DNA of 50,275 nucleotides from an uncultured Mycoplasmatota bacterium (GCA_946497955.1 CAMMMH010000009.1:1-50275), one strand, 5' to 3'. Positions 37,699 to 48,671 are shown, counted from the stretch's first letter. Numbers and translations: made by a program. The notes: generated by a model not told the origin, from the sequence alone.

Positions 37699-38001
37699 TT
37701 ATTTTAATGTCTTAACTTTTGCAATACTATTATCATCTGATAATTCTACTAACTTATCGTCAGTTAATGCTACTAGCTTCTCAAGCTCTTCATCTGATAA
37801 TGAATCAATATACTCTTCTGCACAACTTATTGTGATATTTATATGTTCTCCAGGATTAAAATTTGATGATATACTTGTAGTAGCAGAAGCATATGTAGTA
37901 AGCAAAATGTTTTGTCCATCATCATTCATAGTACTAGCTGTAGTATAATAAGGTCCACAAAGTGCAGCTGTTAATGTAGTAGAAAAAAATGTGTCAGACA
38001 T
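37699..38001 (-). CDS. Small Ser/Thr-rich protein with acidic C-terminal helix
   Basis: MSDTFFSTTLTAALCGPYYTTAST...SLSDEELEKLVALTDDKLVELSDD; SD GAGGAGGG upstream. Confidence 0.55.
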   Translation of the reverse strand: MSDTFFSTTLTAALCGPYYTTASTMNDDGQNILLTTYASATTSISSNFNPGEHINITISCAEEYIDSLSDEELEKLVALTDDKLVELSDDNSIAKVKTLK

Positions 38002-38103
38002 ATTATCCCTCCTCAATAATGAGTCATATTATATAATAAAAATGTTAAATTGTCAAATTTTCTAACTAATAAACAATAGCTAAAATTTTAGTATTTTAAC
38101 TCT

Positions 38104-38679
38104 TTATACTATTATTAATTCACTATTATTAATATGTTCCCTCATTTCATACCCATTAATATGTTTTCTAGGCTTTTGATATTTATATATTTTAATATTA
38201 TTAAAATTATAATCATTAGAAATAATCCCTTTACTTAAAGAATATCTTATAAAAACATTTCTAAAGTCTCTTAATAATTCAGTAATATTATTATATTCAT
38301 GGATTCCACTATAAAAACACTCCTTATCATTAAACATAGGCTCAAACCAATATACTTTATTATTATCATAATAAACTAAGATAGAATGACTAGGACACCC
38401 TTTATTATCATCATAAAATAAATAATAACTCTCATATCTAAAAGATGTCATACTTTTAAAAAAACACCTATATAATTCAGTCATATCCCAACAAATTCCA
38501 ATATGGCTTGTTAATAATTCTTTAGGAGTTTGTAATCTATATGTTTTAGCATCATTAACTCCATAATGTTTATTTCCATCTTTATCAATCCAGCCATATT
38601 CAAATTTGTTTTGCATATAATAGAAAAATTCTTCAATACTTATCAAACCATTTTTGATAAAAATATTTTTATAATCCAT
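38104..38679 (-). CDS. Transglutaminase-like cysteine protease-fold protein
   Basis: SHIGICWDMTELYRCFF (Cys), CPSHSILVYYDNNKVYWFEPMF (His, Glu). Confidence 0.6.
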   Translation of the reverse strand: MDYKNIFIKNGLISIEEFFYYMQNKFEYGWIDKDGNKHYGVNDAKTYRLQTPKELLTSHIGICWDMTELYRCFFKSMTSFRYESYYLFYDDNKGCPSHSILVYYDNNKVYWFEPMFNDKECFYSGIHEYNNITELLRDFRNVFIRYSLSKGIISNDYNFNNIKIYKYQKPRKHINGYEMREHINNSELIIV

Positions 38680-38764
38680 TTTAATCCCTCAAAATAATTT
38701 TAACATATTTAAACTATTGTGTTTATCTTTTTATTAATATGTTTACATCTATCAAAAAAGAGCC

Positions 38765-39259
38765 TTATTTTAGCTCTTTAACTTTTTCACTTTCTTTTTG
38801 TTCTGTATAAGTGTAATGGCTTTTAATTATTTCATTTAATCTCTTAGTATCTTTATATAATTGTGGAACATAGTCCAAATATTTATCATTAAAGTCAACT
38901 GCATTACCTAAGGAAACTTTAGCAACACATTTTTTCATTTTCTTAGATGCATATTCTATATCATATTTTTCTAGTAATTCTTCCCCTACTCCATAATAAT
39001 ACAAAAGGTTAATCACTGCTTCTATATCACATTTATAAGTGACATCATTTTCCCTTTTAAATCCAAGATTAATACCTACTATGTTATTATTTTGAAGTTT
39101 ATATACCAATAATGCATAATCTCCAACAGAGCCTATATATTCTACACCTGCAAATTTTCTATAAACTATTTTAATAGAATCATTTATACTGCTAACACTA
39201 TTAAGTTTTAATGTTTGTTCTTCCATATGTTTTAACTCATCTAACTGCATCTTAATCAT
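38765..39259 (-). CDS. Hypothetical protein
   Basis: 164-aa ORF overlapping the upstream P-loop gene by 8 nt. Confidence 0.6.
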   Translation of the reverse strand: MIKMQLDELKHMEEQTLKLNSVSSINDSIKIVYRKFAGVEYIGSVGDYALLVYKLQNNNIVGINLGFKRENDVTYKCDIEAVINLLYYYGVGEELLEKYDIEYASKKMKKCVAKVSLGNAVDFNDKYLDYVPQLYKDTKRLNEIIKSHYTYTEQKESEKVKELK

Positions 39260-39752
39260 CTATAATTCCTTTCTCTTTCAAATAATCCTCTAAATATTCA
39301 TTAGATTTAAGTATTATTAAGGGATGTTCTTGATTCATTAATTCTTCTATTCTATTATCAAAATTATCAATTCTAATATCAATAAATTCTTTAGTGTTTC
39401 CTCTATTAACAAAACGATTATAATATTCTTCCTTACAAGTTTTATCAGGAATACAAATTGTATATTCTATATTATTTTTATCTAGTTCTATTCTAATATC
39501 TTCATCTGGTGCTATTAAAATAACTTTAACATTGCCAATCAATGATTTTATTTTGTTAATATAATTATTTGGATATTCTGGATTTAATTGTTTATAAGAA
39601 GTGCTTTTTCTTAATTCTTTATTCATATTTATTACTTTATCATCATATATCCATTTATAATCAGATGACTCTAAATCTACAATATAGTCATATTTTCTAC
39701 CAACATAAGATTTACCCACTCCTGGATAGCCACGAATAATTAATGTTTTCAT
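39252..39752 (-). CDS. P-loop NTPase/kinase-like protein
   Basis: IIRGYPGVGKSYVGRKY Walker A. Confidence 0.75.
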   Translation of the reverse strand: MKTLIIRGYPGVGKSYVGRKYDYIVDLESSDYKWIYDDKVINMNKELRKSTSYKQLNPEYPNNYINKIKSLIGNVKVILIAPDEDIRIELDKNNIEYTICIPDKTCKEEYYNRFVNRGNTKEFIDIRIDNFDNRIEELMNQEHPLIILKSNEYLEDYLKEKGIIDD

Positions 39753-39926
39753 TATTAGCTCCTATAATATTACAAAATTTCTTTAATTATTTTATAAGTT
39801 TCAAAATATATCATAAGTTTTAATATTAGTACACATAATACATTTTTTCAAGACTAAAAATATTTTTTAACTTATATTTATATTATATATAATATATAGA
39901 CATTAATCAAATCCAAATACAGATGG

Positions 39927-41186
39927 CTAATTCTTATACAAATTTTCATTATTTTTTATATACCATTTTAAATATTTAGTCCTAACTAATCTATCAATTG
40001 TACAAACTAGCCCTAACCCAACTAATCCTATGTCAAGCTTTTTTATTAAATATAATAAAGGTATTCTAATACATATTCCTCCAATAAATGACGTCAATCT
40101 AAGAGCTTTTGTATCTTTGTTAGCAGCTAAATATGCCAAATAATTATTGTTAATTATATATGTAAAAAATTCAGTTGAATATAAATAAGTATATATTCCA
40201 CATTCACTCCATGGCACACTTCTACCCAAAAAGTACCAAGCCGGATAGGGAATAATAGATACAAATATTAAAGAAAAAATCAAAGAATAAGTTCCTACCT
40301 TTTTAACTTTTTCTAATAAATGTCGTTCTTTTCTTTTAATAGAATTTGCATATGAAACAAGGAGTCCAGTATAATAACCATCAGCTAATTGTAAAAGGAC
40401 TTGTACAACATTTGAACAAACACAAGCTATGACATAGGTTTCAGTACCAAAAGAACTTGATATGCTCACTAAAAAAATGTATGCAATTTTTTGAATAGTT
40501 TTGTTTAGAATTAAGTCCTTCGTATGATTAATTATATCTTTAATATATTGTTTCTTAATTTTTCTATATTTATATTTTGAAAACTTAAATAATAAAATTG
40601 CATTAATAAAAGTAGCAATAATTGTTGCAATATATATTCCAGTTTCATTGAACCCTAATTTAACACTTATAATATCTCCAACTATATTAAATAGAGAAGA
40701 AATAATAGTCGCAATTAATATAAGATTGGTTTTATTTTTTATTTTCAAATCATTTTTAGGAACATAACTTACTGCTAAAATAGGTAATTGAATAGCTTTT
40801 AATTTTAATAAAGTTGTTAGAATATTTCTAGCATCAGACTCTAAAGTATAAATATAAGTAATTTTATTAGCAAATATAAATAATATTATAGATATAAAAA
40901 TACTAGTAATAAGTTGTAAAACAATAGCAGTATCATTAATAGAATAACTATCTTTATTACTTCTAGCCAATACAATACTATGTGACTGCGAAATACATTC
41001 TTGTATTATATTTATAGCAGATTCTAAACTAATAAGTGAAGAAAATACTATAATTGCTGTTGTTCCAATAGAATTAGATATTGATTTGTCTATAACTGAT
41101 AATATTACATTAGTAAATTCAACAAAAATATATGGTAATACAAAGCAAAGTACAGATATTACAGTTTTGTTCAATTTAAAATTCAC
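39927..41186 (-). CDS. MATE/flippase-like multi-TM transporter
   Basis: 419 aa, ~12 TM segments. Confidence 0.65.
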   Translation of the reverse strand: MNFKLNKTVISVLCFVLPYIFVEFTNVILSVIDKSISNSIGTTAIIVFSSLISLESAINIIQECISQSHSIVLARSNKDSYSINDTAIVLQLITSIFISIILFIFANKITYIYTLESDARNILTTLLKLKAIQLPILAVSYVPKNDLKIKNKTNLILIATIISSLFNIVGDIISVKLGFNETGIYIATIIATFINAILLFKFSKYKYRKIKKQYIKDIINHTKDLILNKTIQKIAYIFLVSISSSFGTETYVIACVCSNVVQVLLQLADGYYTGLLVSYANSIKRKERHLLEKVKKVGTYSLIFSLIFVSIIPYPAWYFLGRSVPWSECGIYTYLYSTEFFTYIINNNYLAYLAANKDTKALRLTSFIGGICIRIPLLYLIKKLDIGLVGLGLVCTIDRLVRTKYLKWYIKNNENLYKN

Positions 41187-41212
41187 TTTACTCCTCCTCT
41201 TTTAAATAACTA

Positions 41213-41920
41213 TTATATTATTTCTTCAAGTAATTCGTTAATATTATCAACGCATTTATTAGTAACAGAAACTAACTCTTCACATGAGTTTTTAACTCTG
41301 TATCCATTATATTTTTTAATCATATCTATATCATTAACACCATCGCCAATAGTATAAGTATTAGTTGTTTTTATATCCTCTATTTTTATTATTTCTTTTA
41401 TCATTGTAGATTTACTTGCTTTAATAGAGATAACCTCTACCAAATAATCTTTATCTTCACATACAAGATAACTTTTTATATTGGTATAATTGCTATCTAT
41501 ATAACTTTTTATTTCTCTAGCTTCATTAAAATTGTATAACTTTAACATAATCTTAACTATATGCGAAGCAGTATTTACATTTTTCCTAAAATTATCAATT
41601 AGAATTATATCAGAGACATCTTTTTTATTAGCATAATTAATAATACTTTTAACTTGTTTTTCTTCTAAAGAAAAAGATTTAATAATAGTTAATTCTTTAG
41701 ATAATAATAAAGCACCATGATTTAAAATCAAATAGTCATAGGGAATTTTATATTTATCTATTTTCTCTTTTAAATCTACATAACTCCTACCTGTTGCAAT
41801 TACAAACAAGTTATTAAGTTTCCTAAAATTATTTATATTACCTATAGTCTTTTTAATATCTAAGTCACTAATATAAAATGTTCCATCATAGTCACTTACT
41901 AATAGTTTTTTCAAATCCAT
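41213..41920 (-). CDS. HAD-IIB (Cof-like) hydrolase
   Basis: LLVSDYDGTFYISD, FVIATGRSY, TYTIGDGVNDIDMIKKYNG. Confidence 0.85.
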   Translation of the reverse strand: MDLKKLLVSDYDGTFYISDLDIKKTIGNINNFRKLNNLFVIATGRSYVDLKEKIDKYKIPYDYLILNHGALLLSKELTIIKSFSLEEKQVKSIINYANKKDVSDIILIDNFRKNVNTASHIVKIMLKLYNFNEAREIKSYIDSNYTNIKSYLVCEDKDYLVEVISIKASKSTMIKEIIKIEDIKTTNTYTIGDGVNDIDMIKKYNGYRVKNSCEELVSVTNKCVDNINELLEEII

Positions 41921-41938
41921 GTCTAAAAACTCCTTTTA

Positions 41939-42547
41939 TTATAAATTATCTTTAATTTCAGGAAATAAGTCATATAAATTATAATCTAATAAGCTATCAA
42001 AATATTTTTTTAATTTGCACGTTTCTACAATATGATAATGAGTTGTATCATATACACCATGCCTCAATAATAAATCTATCATTCTTTTATCAACGGTTAG
42101 AACTTTATCAGTACACATTAAATCGCATAAGTTAATTATCTTTTCATATATTGTATATTCTTTTTTTATATAGTTTTTTACGAATTCATAATTTGCACTA
42201 GTTTTATCAATTGTTTCTCTAGATTTTGAAGTACACTCTACATCATTATTTAGAAAGGAATGTTTAATACAAATACCTGCATATTCTTCATCATATCCTA
42301 ATGATTTTATATAGTTATAGCCACAGACTTCATGATGAAAAACTTCATTTTCATTATATTTGACTTTTTTTCCTATATCATGAATATAGCCTAATGTTTT
42401 GGCATAATCTTCATCTAAATTAAGAGCTTTAGCAATCACACTAGCAGTATTACCTACACATATAGAGTGATTTATAAAATGATCATTATCTACTTCTTTA
42501 CGAGTGTTTTCTAGAATTTCTAAAGCTTTTTTACTTGTCAATTTCAT
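41939..42547 (-). CDS. HD-domain hydrolase
   Basis: INHSICVGNTASVIAKALNLDEDYAKTLGYIHDIGKKV. Confidence 0.8.
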   Translation of the reverse strand: MKLTSKKALEILENTRKEVDNDHFINHSICVGNTASVIAKALNLDEDYAKTLGYIHDIGKKVKYNENEVFHHEVCGYNYIKSLGYDEEYAGICIKHSFLNNDVECTSKSRETIDKTSANYEFVKNYIKKEYTIYEKIINLCDLMCTDKVLTVDKRMIDLLLRHGVYDTTHYHIVETCKLKKYFDSLLDYNLYDLFPEIKDNL

Positions 42548-43430
42548 TTTTAGTATCAACCTTTCTATTTTTCAATTTTCCTATTCCAATATGTATTTTT
42601 TCTCCATTTAATAGTAGTTTTTTAATTTCTTTTTGCAAGCTTGTATTTTCTTTTAAATTACAATAGTTATCGATTTGTTGTATATCAAAAACAAAGTTTA
42701 GAATATCTTTAATAGCATTTTCACCTTTATTTATATCAAATAGCTTTTGAAATTTTAGAATGTTTGAATTACTATCTAATATTTTTGTTAACTCTTTACT
42801 TAATAACCATGATTCACAATAATATTTGCAGTTTTCTTTTTTAAAATATTTCTTTATTTCTTTTTTAGAATTTTTTATAGAATTAATTACTTTATCATAA
42901 TATAACTTATCTCCTTTTGGGATATGTATTTTAATATAAACCTCTTCTTTATTATTGTAATATTCATATTGTAAGCGTCCTACTTCTATTAACTTTATAT
43001 TAATAAAATAAATTCCCCATAATACTTGTGATAATCTAATACCATCTAGTTGCCTATCATAAATATCATTTAATAAGCATTCTTTAACTCTTTTCTTATG
43101 GATAACACTTTGATAGTTGTCAAATCTATATTTTTGCATATTTTCTTGATGTTTTTTAAAACCAGATAAAAGTAATATATTATGAATAAACTTATTATAT
43201 GTTTTACCCAAAAATTCACTTAAATTATCTTTTTTCCATAATTGTTCCAGTTGATTATTTTCACAATTGTACAATAATTCAATTATATAATTTATCTTAT
43301 TTTTTAAAATATTATTATTACTAATATCAACTAAACACTTATAACATTTATCTTTATAATCATCTAAATTTATATTATAAAAATCTAAAGCTTCTTTTAT
43401 TTCCTTTCTTGTTATTAATAATGTTTTCAT
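42531..43430 (-). CDS. Acyltransferase (DUF5596-like)
   Basis: VYIKIHIPKGDKLYYDKVINSIKNSKKEIKKYF...CESWLLSKELTKILDSNSNILKFQKLF. Confidence 0.6.
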   Translation of the reverse strand: MKTLLITRKEIKEALDFYNINLDDYKDKCYKCLVDISNNNILKNKINYIIELLYNCENNQLEQLWKKDNLSEFLGKTYNKFIHNILLLSGFKKHQENMQKYRFDNYQSVIHKKRVKECLLNDIYDRQLDGIRLSQVLWGIYFINIKLIEVGRLQYEYYNNKEEVYIKIHIPKGDKLYYDKVINSIKNSKKEIKKYFKKENCKYYCESWLLSKELTKILDSNSNILKFQKLFDINKGENAIKDILNFVFDIQQIDNYCNLKENTSLQKEIKKLLLNGEKIHIGIGKLKNRKVDTKNEIDK

Positions 43431-43436
43431 CTGTAC

Positions 43437-44861
43437 TCATTCCTTTATTAATTTATTAAATAAATCTTTATAAATACTTTTATCATCTAAATGATTAACT
43501 ATAGTTATCAAATGCCTATCAGTTGTCTTTATATAAGAAGTATCATTGCTTATTAAAGGGCAACTTACTTTACTTTCTTTAAACCATTCTTTATTAATAA
43601 GATATGCTACTGCACTTATATCCCAAATAACTCTTCTTGTTTTAGTACCATGATAACCATCTTTATGAAATCTTTTAATTAAATAATTACATAATTCGTT
43701 TTTATCTTTTAAATAATGTTCTAACTCATAAATGGATGTAACAAGATTAGATGCAACATTTTCACAAGGAATAATAGTTAATTTAACTTTAGAATCAAAT
43801 ACTATTCTAATAGCTTCAACATCTTGTTTGAAATTAAACTCTAAATTATTATCTTGTAAAAAACTATTTCCCCCTAGCCAAATTACTTCTATTCTATTAA
43901 TTATTTTAGGATTATATTTAATAGCAAGAGCAACATTAGTTAATGCCCCTATAGCTAATATGTAAGTCTTTTTATTTTTTAAAGCAATCTCTATTATTTT
44001 CTTAACGGCAGAGTTTTCTTCTTGATAACCTTTACTAATATAATTAGTTGAACCATTAAATACTCTATTGTTTGTAATGAAATTTAACATATTAGAAATA
44101 TTATTTACTTCACTATAGCTTAACTTTTGACTATCTTTAACATTTACTTTATTTTTAAGAGAAAATGGTGCAATAGTAATAGCATTTATTTTAAATCTAT
44201 CTTGAGACTTTAATAAATATGCTAAAGCAAACTGATCATCACATTCATTATAAGTATCAGTATCCAATATAACATTAAGTCTTGTATCTTTATAAGTAAT
44301 AATAAAATTATAAATTTCTTCCCAATTGTGAACTCTTGTAATAGGTACACTTCTATTGCAAGGCTTATCCATTAAAAGAGTTGTTATACCATTATCAAGA
44401 CAAGATTTACATATTTTACTAGAGTCATCTATCATAATATCTATACTATTTTTGGTACAAACTTTAGCCTTAGAACTTTTATCTCTACCATCAGTAAATA
44501 TAAGTTCATCATAATAAATATTATAATCATTTAACCATTCTTTAGTCATTTCTACTGGATTAGAATATTCTTCATTATCTCTACCAGTAATAATGCAAAT
44601 AAAATGTCCATCACTCTTTAATTTATCTATATACTCTTTAGATCCATCTATAGGAGTTAAACTTTTAGCAATTCTTTCTACATTAGGATAATAAAAATTA
44701 TTAATTTCTTCTTTAGTCCAGTCAAACATTCCCTCTGTAATATAAAGATTTTCATCAACAATACCTGTATTCCTTAAATCTTTATCATGTATTAAAAACT
44801 CTTTCTCCAAAACTTCATCAAAATTAGATATTACATTATCTATATCAATTCCAATTCTCAT
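43437..44861 (-). CDS. Fusion: N-terminal HAD 5' nucleotidase + C-terminal inosine/uridine-preferring nucleoside hydrolase
   Basis: N: MRIGIDIDNVISNFDEVL, ICIITGRDNEE, IDIMIDDSSK; C: VILDTDTYNECDDQFALAYLL, ILAIGALTNVALAI. Confidence 0.85.
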   Translation of the reverse strand: MRIGIDIDNVISNFDEVLEKEFLIHDKDLRNTGIVDENLYITEGMFDWTKEEINNFYYPNVERIAKSLTPIDGSKEYIDKLKSDGHFICIITGRDNEEYSNPVEMTKEWLNDYNIYYDELIFTDGRDKSSKAKVCTKNSIDIMIDDSSKICKSCLDNGITTLLMDKPCNRSVPITRVHNWEEIYNFIITYKDTRLNVILDTDTYNECDDQFALAYLLKSQDRFKINAITIAPFSLKNKVNVKDSQKLSYSEVNNISNMLNFITNNRVFNGSTNYISKGYQEENSAVKKIIEIALKNKKTYILAIGALTNVALAIKYNPKIINRIEVIWLGGNSFLQDNNLEFNFKQDVEAIRIVFDSKVKLTIIPCENVASNLVTSIYELEHYLKDKNELCNYLIKRFHKDGYHGTKTRRVIWDISAVAYLINKEWFKESKVSCPLISNDTSYIKTTDRHLITIVNHLDDKSIYKDLFNKLIKE

Positions 44862-44999
44862 AATATCACTACTTCCCTACTTTACATTTCAATTAAAGCA
44901 ATATATTTATTTTCAATAACTATATTATATCTTTAATGTATTGCTGTTTCAAGTAATATTATGTTAGAATAATTATCAAGAAATTTAAGGAGGTCAATT

Positions 45000-45830
45000 A
45001 TGATAAGTATTGCAACTGCTAATATTGATAAAGTTAATACTAAAGAAGAACTGTTACAATTATTAAAAGATTATAAAATTATTCTTAATAATCAAGTTAT
45101 TGATTATTTAGAGTCTTTAATTAATCTAGATTTTTCTGTTATAAGAGAAAATATTGATAATAAAAGTAAAAAAGCTCTTTCAGAACTTGAAATATACAAA
45201 AGGATAGCAATTTATAATATTTATAATAGAACGATTAATCTATTTACTCAAAGTAATATGCCATTAATAATTACTGGTAATAATGAGGGATTTGAAAGTT
45301 TAAGTATCTCTGTACCAATAGAAGATAGAAATATTAAAATATTCGATTTTAAATATAGTGAACAAAAAAGTCTAAACTATAAAATACCTGATGAATATAA
45401 AACAATGAAAATTGGAAGTATTAACTTATATCAAAAAATAGAAAATAAAGAATTAAGAATACAAGAATTAAAAAGAATAATAGAGAAAATAGAAATGTTA
45501 TATGGAGCTCAAAACCCTTACCAATATTCCCCTAAAAAAGTTGGAGAATCTTATGTTAAGTGGAAAATAGAACGTCAAAAAGAAATAGAAAAATATCAAA
45601 AGATGCTTGATAAAATAGACAGTCACAATGAATTAACTGAAATTGATATTAAAGAAATCGAAATAATGAATAAAGCACATGATTTATTATTAGAAGATTT
45701 TGGATTAACAGATAATAGTTTTGAAGATGATATTTCTATATCTTCTAAGCAATCAAAAAACAATCTTAAAAAAATTCTTGTAAAAAGGCAACCAAATATC
45801 ACTATCACAAATAATATTGAATATATTTAA
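45000..45830 (+). CDS. Hypothetical protein
   Basis: 276-aa ORF, SD AGGAGG upstream. Confidence 0.65.
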   Translation: MISIATANIDKVNTKEELLQLLKDYKIILNNQVIDYLESLINLDFSVIRENIDNKSKKALSELEIYKRIAIYNIYNRTINLFTQSNMPLIITGNNEGFESLSISVPIEDRNIKIFDFKYSEQKSLNYKIPDEYKTMKIGSINLYQKIENKELRIQELKRIIEKIEMLYGAQNPYQYSPKKVGESYVKWKIERQKEIEKYQKMLDKIDSHNELTEIDIKEIEIMNKAHDLLLEDFGLTDNSFEDDISISSKQSKNNLKKILVKRQPNITITNNIEYI

Positions 45831-45879
45831 AAGAACGAATAAATAAAAATATTAATTCGTTCTTTTTTATAAATGTAAT

Positions 45880-46533
45880 TTACTTCAATACTTTCTGTTT
45901 AACTATAATATCAGGATTTAAATAATTAAGCACATCTTTATTATAAACATCAATTTTAGACCAATTACTATGAGTCATATTAACATAATTTAATTGATTT
46001 TCCTCTAATTTAAGCCTCAATTCACTTTTACAAAAAGTTATACCAGACACTGATGTACCATAGCTTGTAATTGTAATATTACTACCATAAACTCTATCAC
46101 GTAAAGTTCTAATACCATAGGTGTATATCATAGTTGGAGGATTAAATAGTTCATCAAAAACACGATAATAATATGGAAAATCTTTCTTTTTCTCATTGAA
46201 ATAAGAATAACAAGTACTTAAAGCTAAATTTCCCTCTTTAACATATTCAAGTAATTCTTTAGTTTTTCTTAATATTGTCCTCTTTTTCAAAGCATCTGGA
46301 TATATCTCTAACATTAAATTTAGTTGTTCTAAAAGTCTATTTAATTCTTCTCTATATCCATCTTCTTTATCTTTATCTATACAAGATGAAGATTTCCTAG
46401 GATCTTGAATAATTTTAGGTATATTTTCATACATATCTATAATTCTATTTTCTTTTTCTGCTAAATTAGTTATCCTATCAACCATATAATTCTTCCTTTC
46501 TTTGTATGCCATATTATAATTAAAAACAGGCAA
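45880..46533 (-). CDS. Hypothetical protein
   Basis: 217-aa ORF. Confidence 0.6.
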   Translation of the reverse strand: MPVFNYNMAYKERKNYMVDRITNLAEKENRIIDMYENIPKIIQDPRKSSSCIDKDKEDGYREELNRLLEQLNLMLEIYPDALKKRTILRKTKELLEYVKEGNLALSTCYSYFNEKKKDFPYYYRVFDELFNPPTMIYTYGIRTLRDRVYGSNITITSYGTSVSGITFCKSELRLKLEENQLNYVNMTHSNWSKIDVYNKDVLNYLNPDIIVKQKVLK

Positions 46534-46545
46534 AAAGTCAAATAT

Positions 46546-47430
46546 TTAATTTAATATTATTTTCTTTCTAGCATTAGATTTATTGTTATCAAGTACCAAA
46601 GGCTTATTTCTAGTATCTTCCATAAAATCATCAAAAGTATGATTTAAAAAATAAGTAATTGGTAAATTAGTATGAGCAAAAGTACTTGTCTCCTTATGCT
46701 TTTCATCTCTTAATTCTTCTACCTTTGATAAATATTTATCACGTAACCCTCTATTATTTATTTCTTTTAATACATTATTCATAATATTACATTTAAAATC
46801 AATCAATGAATGTAAAAACTCTCCAATAGTTAAACTTGATTCATTTAATATTTTTATTAAATCATTATATGTATCAGGATAAAGAGTTTCCCACTCATTT
46901 GGAAATTGGAAATCATTACAATATAGGAAATATAATAAAGACTGTAATTCTGTATAAATATAAGTTAATTTATCAATGCCTTTTATATTATTCTCATAAT
47001 TAGGATTTTCACACATAACAGAAACATCATTATATTTTTCTTTAATACCTTCCACAAGCATAGGATATATCAAATTATCCATTGGAATAGAAACGAAAAC
47101 ATCTGCATTTAATTTCTTTTTAAACATCATATCATGACCTTTTGAAAATAAGAACACTTCTTGTAATGATATAAAAATACTTTCTATTTTTGACTCGCTA
47201 ACACTTTGTTTTTTTAGTTCATTAATCATATAAGTAAAATTGTCATCATAACTTAAACCATTAGTAAGGAATCCAAGTTTGTCGCTACTAAAATATTGTC
47301 TTTCAAGCTCAATATTTTTATCTCTGATAAATAATACCCTCTCATCATATATTCTTTTTATTGTTTCTTCTATAGATATATTTTCCATAAACATTCCTCT
47401 TCTCTTATTAGTTATAATAAGAGAAGGCAT
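46546..47430 (-). CDS. Hypothetical protein
   Basis: 294-aa ORF. Confidence 0.6.
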   Translation of the reverse strand: MPSLIITNKRRGMFMENISIEETIKRIYDERVLFIRDKNIELERQYFSSDKLGFLTNGLSYDDNFTYMINELKKQSVSESKIESIFISLQEVFLFSKGHDMMFKKKLNADVFVSIPMDNLIYPMLVEGIKEKYNDVSVMCENPNYENNIKGIDKLTYIYTELQSLLYFLYCNDFQFPNEWETLYPDTYNDLIKILNESSLTIGEFLHSLIDFKCNIMNNVLKEINNRGLRDKYLSKVEELRDEKHKETSTFAHTNLPITYFLNHTFDDFMEDTRNKPLVLDNNKSNARKKIILN

Positions 47431-47560
47431 ATAAAAAGTCGAGCCTCAATAACTTTATTAAAAACTAACCATAATAATATTTTAAGTAAAGTTGAGTATA
47501 AAAAAACTTATCTAAATTTTTGATAAGCTTTTATTTATTAAACACTAGGGATATTGGTAA

Positions 47561-48484
47561 TTATCTTTTTGCTCCTTTTCCCTCGTTTTCATAATCATCA
47601 TCAAAACTATCTTCATCATAATCATTATCATATGATCCCATAGACATTTCATCCATAATTCCACCACCTAATAATTCAATGACACTTCTAGCCTCTGCTT
47701 CTCCTTTTTTATCAATTAATTGTTTTAATAAAGCAGGACCTCCTAAAGCATTAATTACAGTTTTAGGATATGCTTGTACCCAGTCAGGTAATGAAGAAAT
47801 ATCTTGTTTTTCTGAAGAGTCAAATGAAAGTTCATCTTTTTTCTGCTCTTTTAAAAATAAACTTGCAGATTCAACTGTAGAAAACTTTTCTCTTAAATCA
47901 TCAAGTTTATCGCAATTTTCTTGTGATAATCTTTCTTCATCTCTCCATGCATATGAATTTATTCTATCTTTATCCAAAACTTCATACATAAAATTTTGAA
48001 CTACAGGCATTAATTCTTCATCATCTGCAAAAGTATTAGCAACTAATTGAACATAGCCATCTAGTGATGTAACATCTTTAGTTTCAGGTTCTCCACCATA
48101 TCTACTACTCATCTCTTGAAACAACATTTCAGGAATACCAATATCATCACTTTTATATCTTTCGCTTTCTTCATTGGTGTTTGTTAAAAAAATATTACCA
48201 TGTTGTTTAGATATATCTACTTCTTCATATTCTCCTTCACCATCAATTTCCATAGTTATAGAATCCCCATCTGACATATAAGATAATAGTTTACTCATAT
48301 CTTCATCAGCAGAATACCAACTTAAATTTCTAGTGCATGATAACTCTGCTGAGTTATCACTCATTTCACAATTATCAAAATCAAACCTTATTATGGAATT
48401 AGGAATAATCATTTTTGCTAATTTATGAAATTGTTTTGGATGTCCTCCTTTGTATTTTATTTGGAAATCTCCTCCCCAACTCAT
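47561..48484 (-). CDS. Hypothetical protein with acidic C-terminal tail
   Basis: 307-aa ORF, SD GGAGG upstream. Confidence 0.65.
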   Translation of the reverse strand: MSWGGDFQIKYKGGHPKQFHKLAKMIIPNSIIRFDFDNCEMSDNSAELSCTRNLSWYSADEDMSKLLSYMSDGDSITMEIDGEGEYEEVDISKQHGNIFLTNTNEESERYKSDDIGIPEMLFQEMSSRYGGEPETKDVTSLDGYVQLVANTFADDEELMPVVQNFMYEVLDKDRINSYAWRDEERLSQENCDKLDDLREKFSTVESASLFLKEQKKDELSFDSSEKQDISSLPDWVQAYPKTVINALGGPALLKQLIDKKGEAEARSVIELLGGGIMDEMSMGSYDNDYDEDSFDDDYENEGKGAKR

Positions 48485-48671
48485 ATTAATAACCTCCTCT
48501 ATATATTTTCTATATATAGAATACCATAGTAATTAAAAGGTTTTTGCTTTTTTTAGATAATTTTACATAAAACTTTACATATATAAATCATTTTAAATCT
48601 CTCAAATATATAGAAAACAACTTATTTTTATTATATAATTACAATATCAAAATTCATGGAGGGAGATAATT

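Noticed and set aside
35690-47999. ORFs at 35690 (-), 36206 (+), 36870 (+), 37694 (+), 43732 (+), 45623 (-), 47679 (+)
   Set aside because: Shadows of longer genes without SD or recognisable domains.
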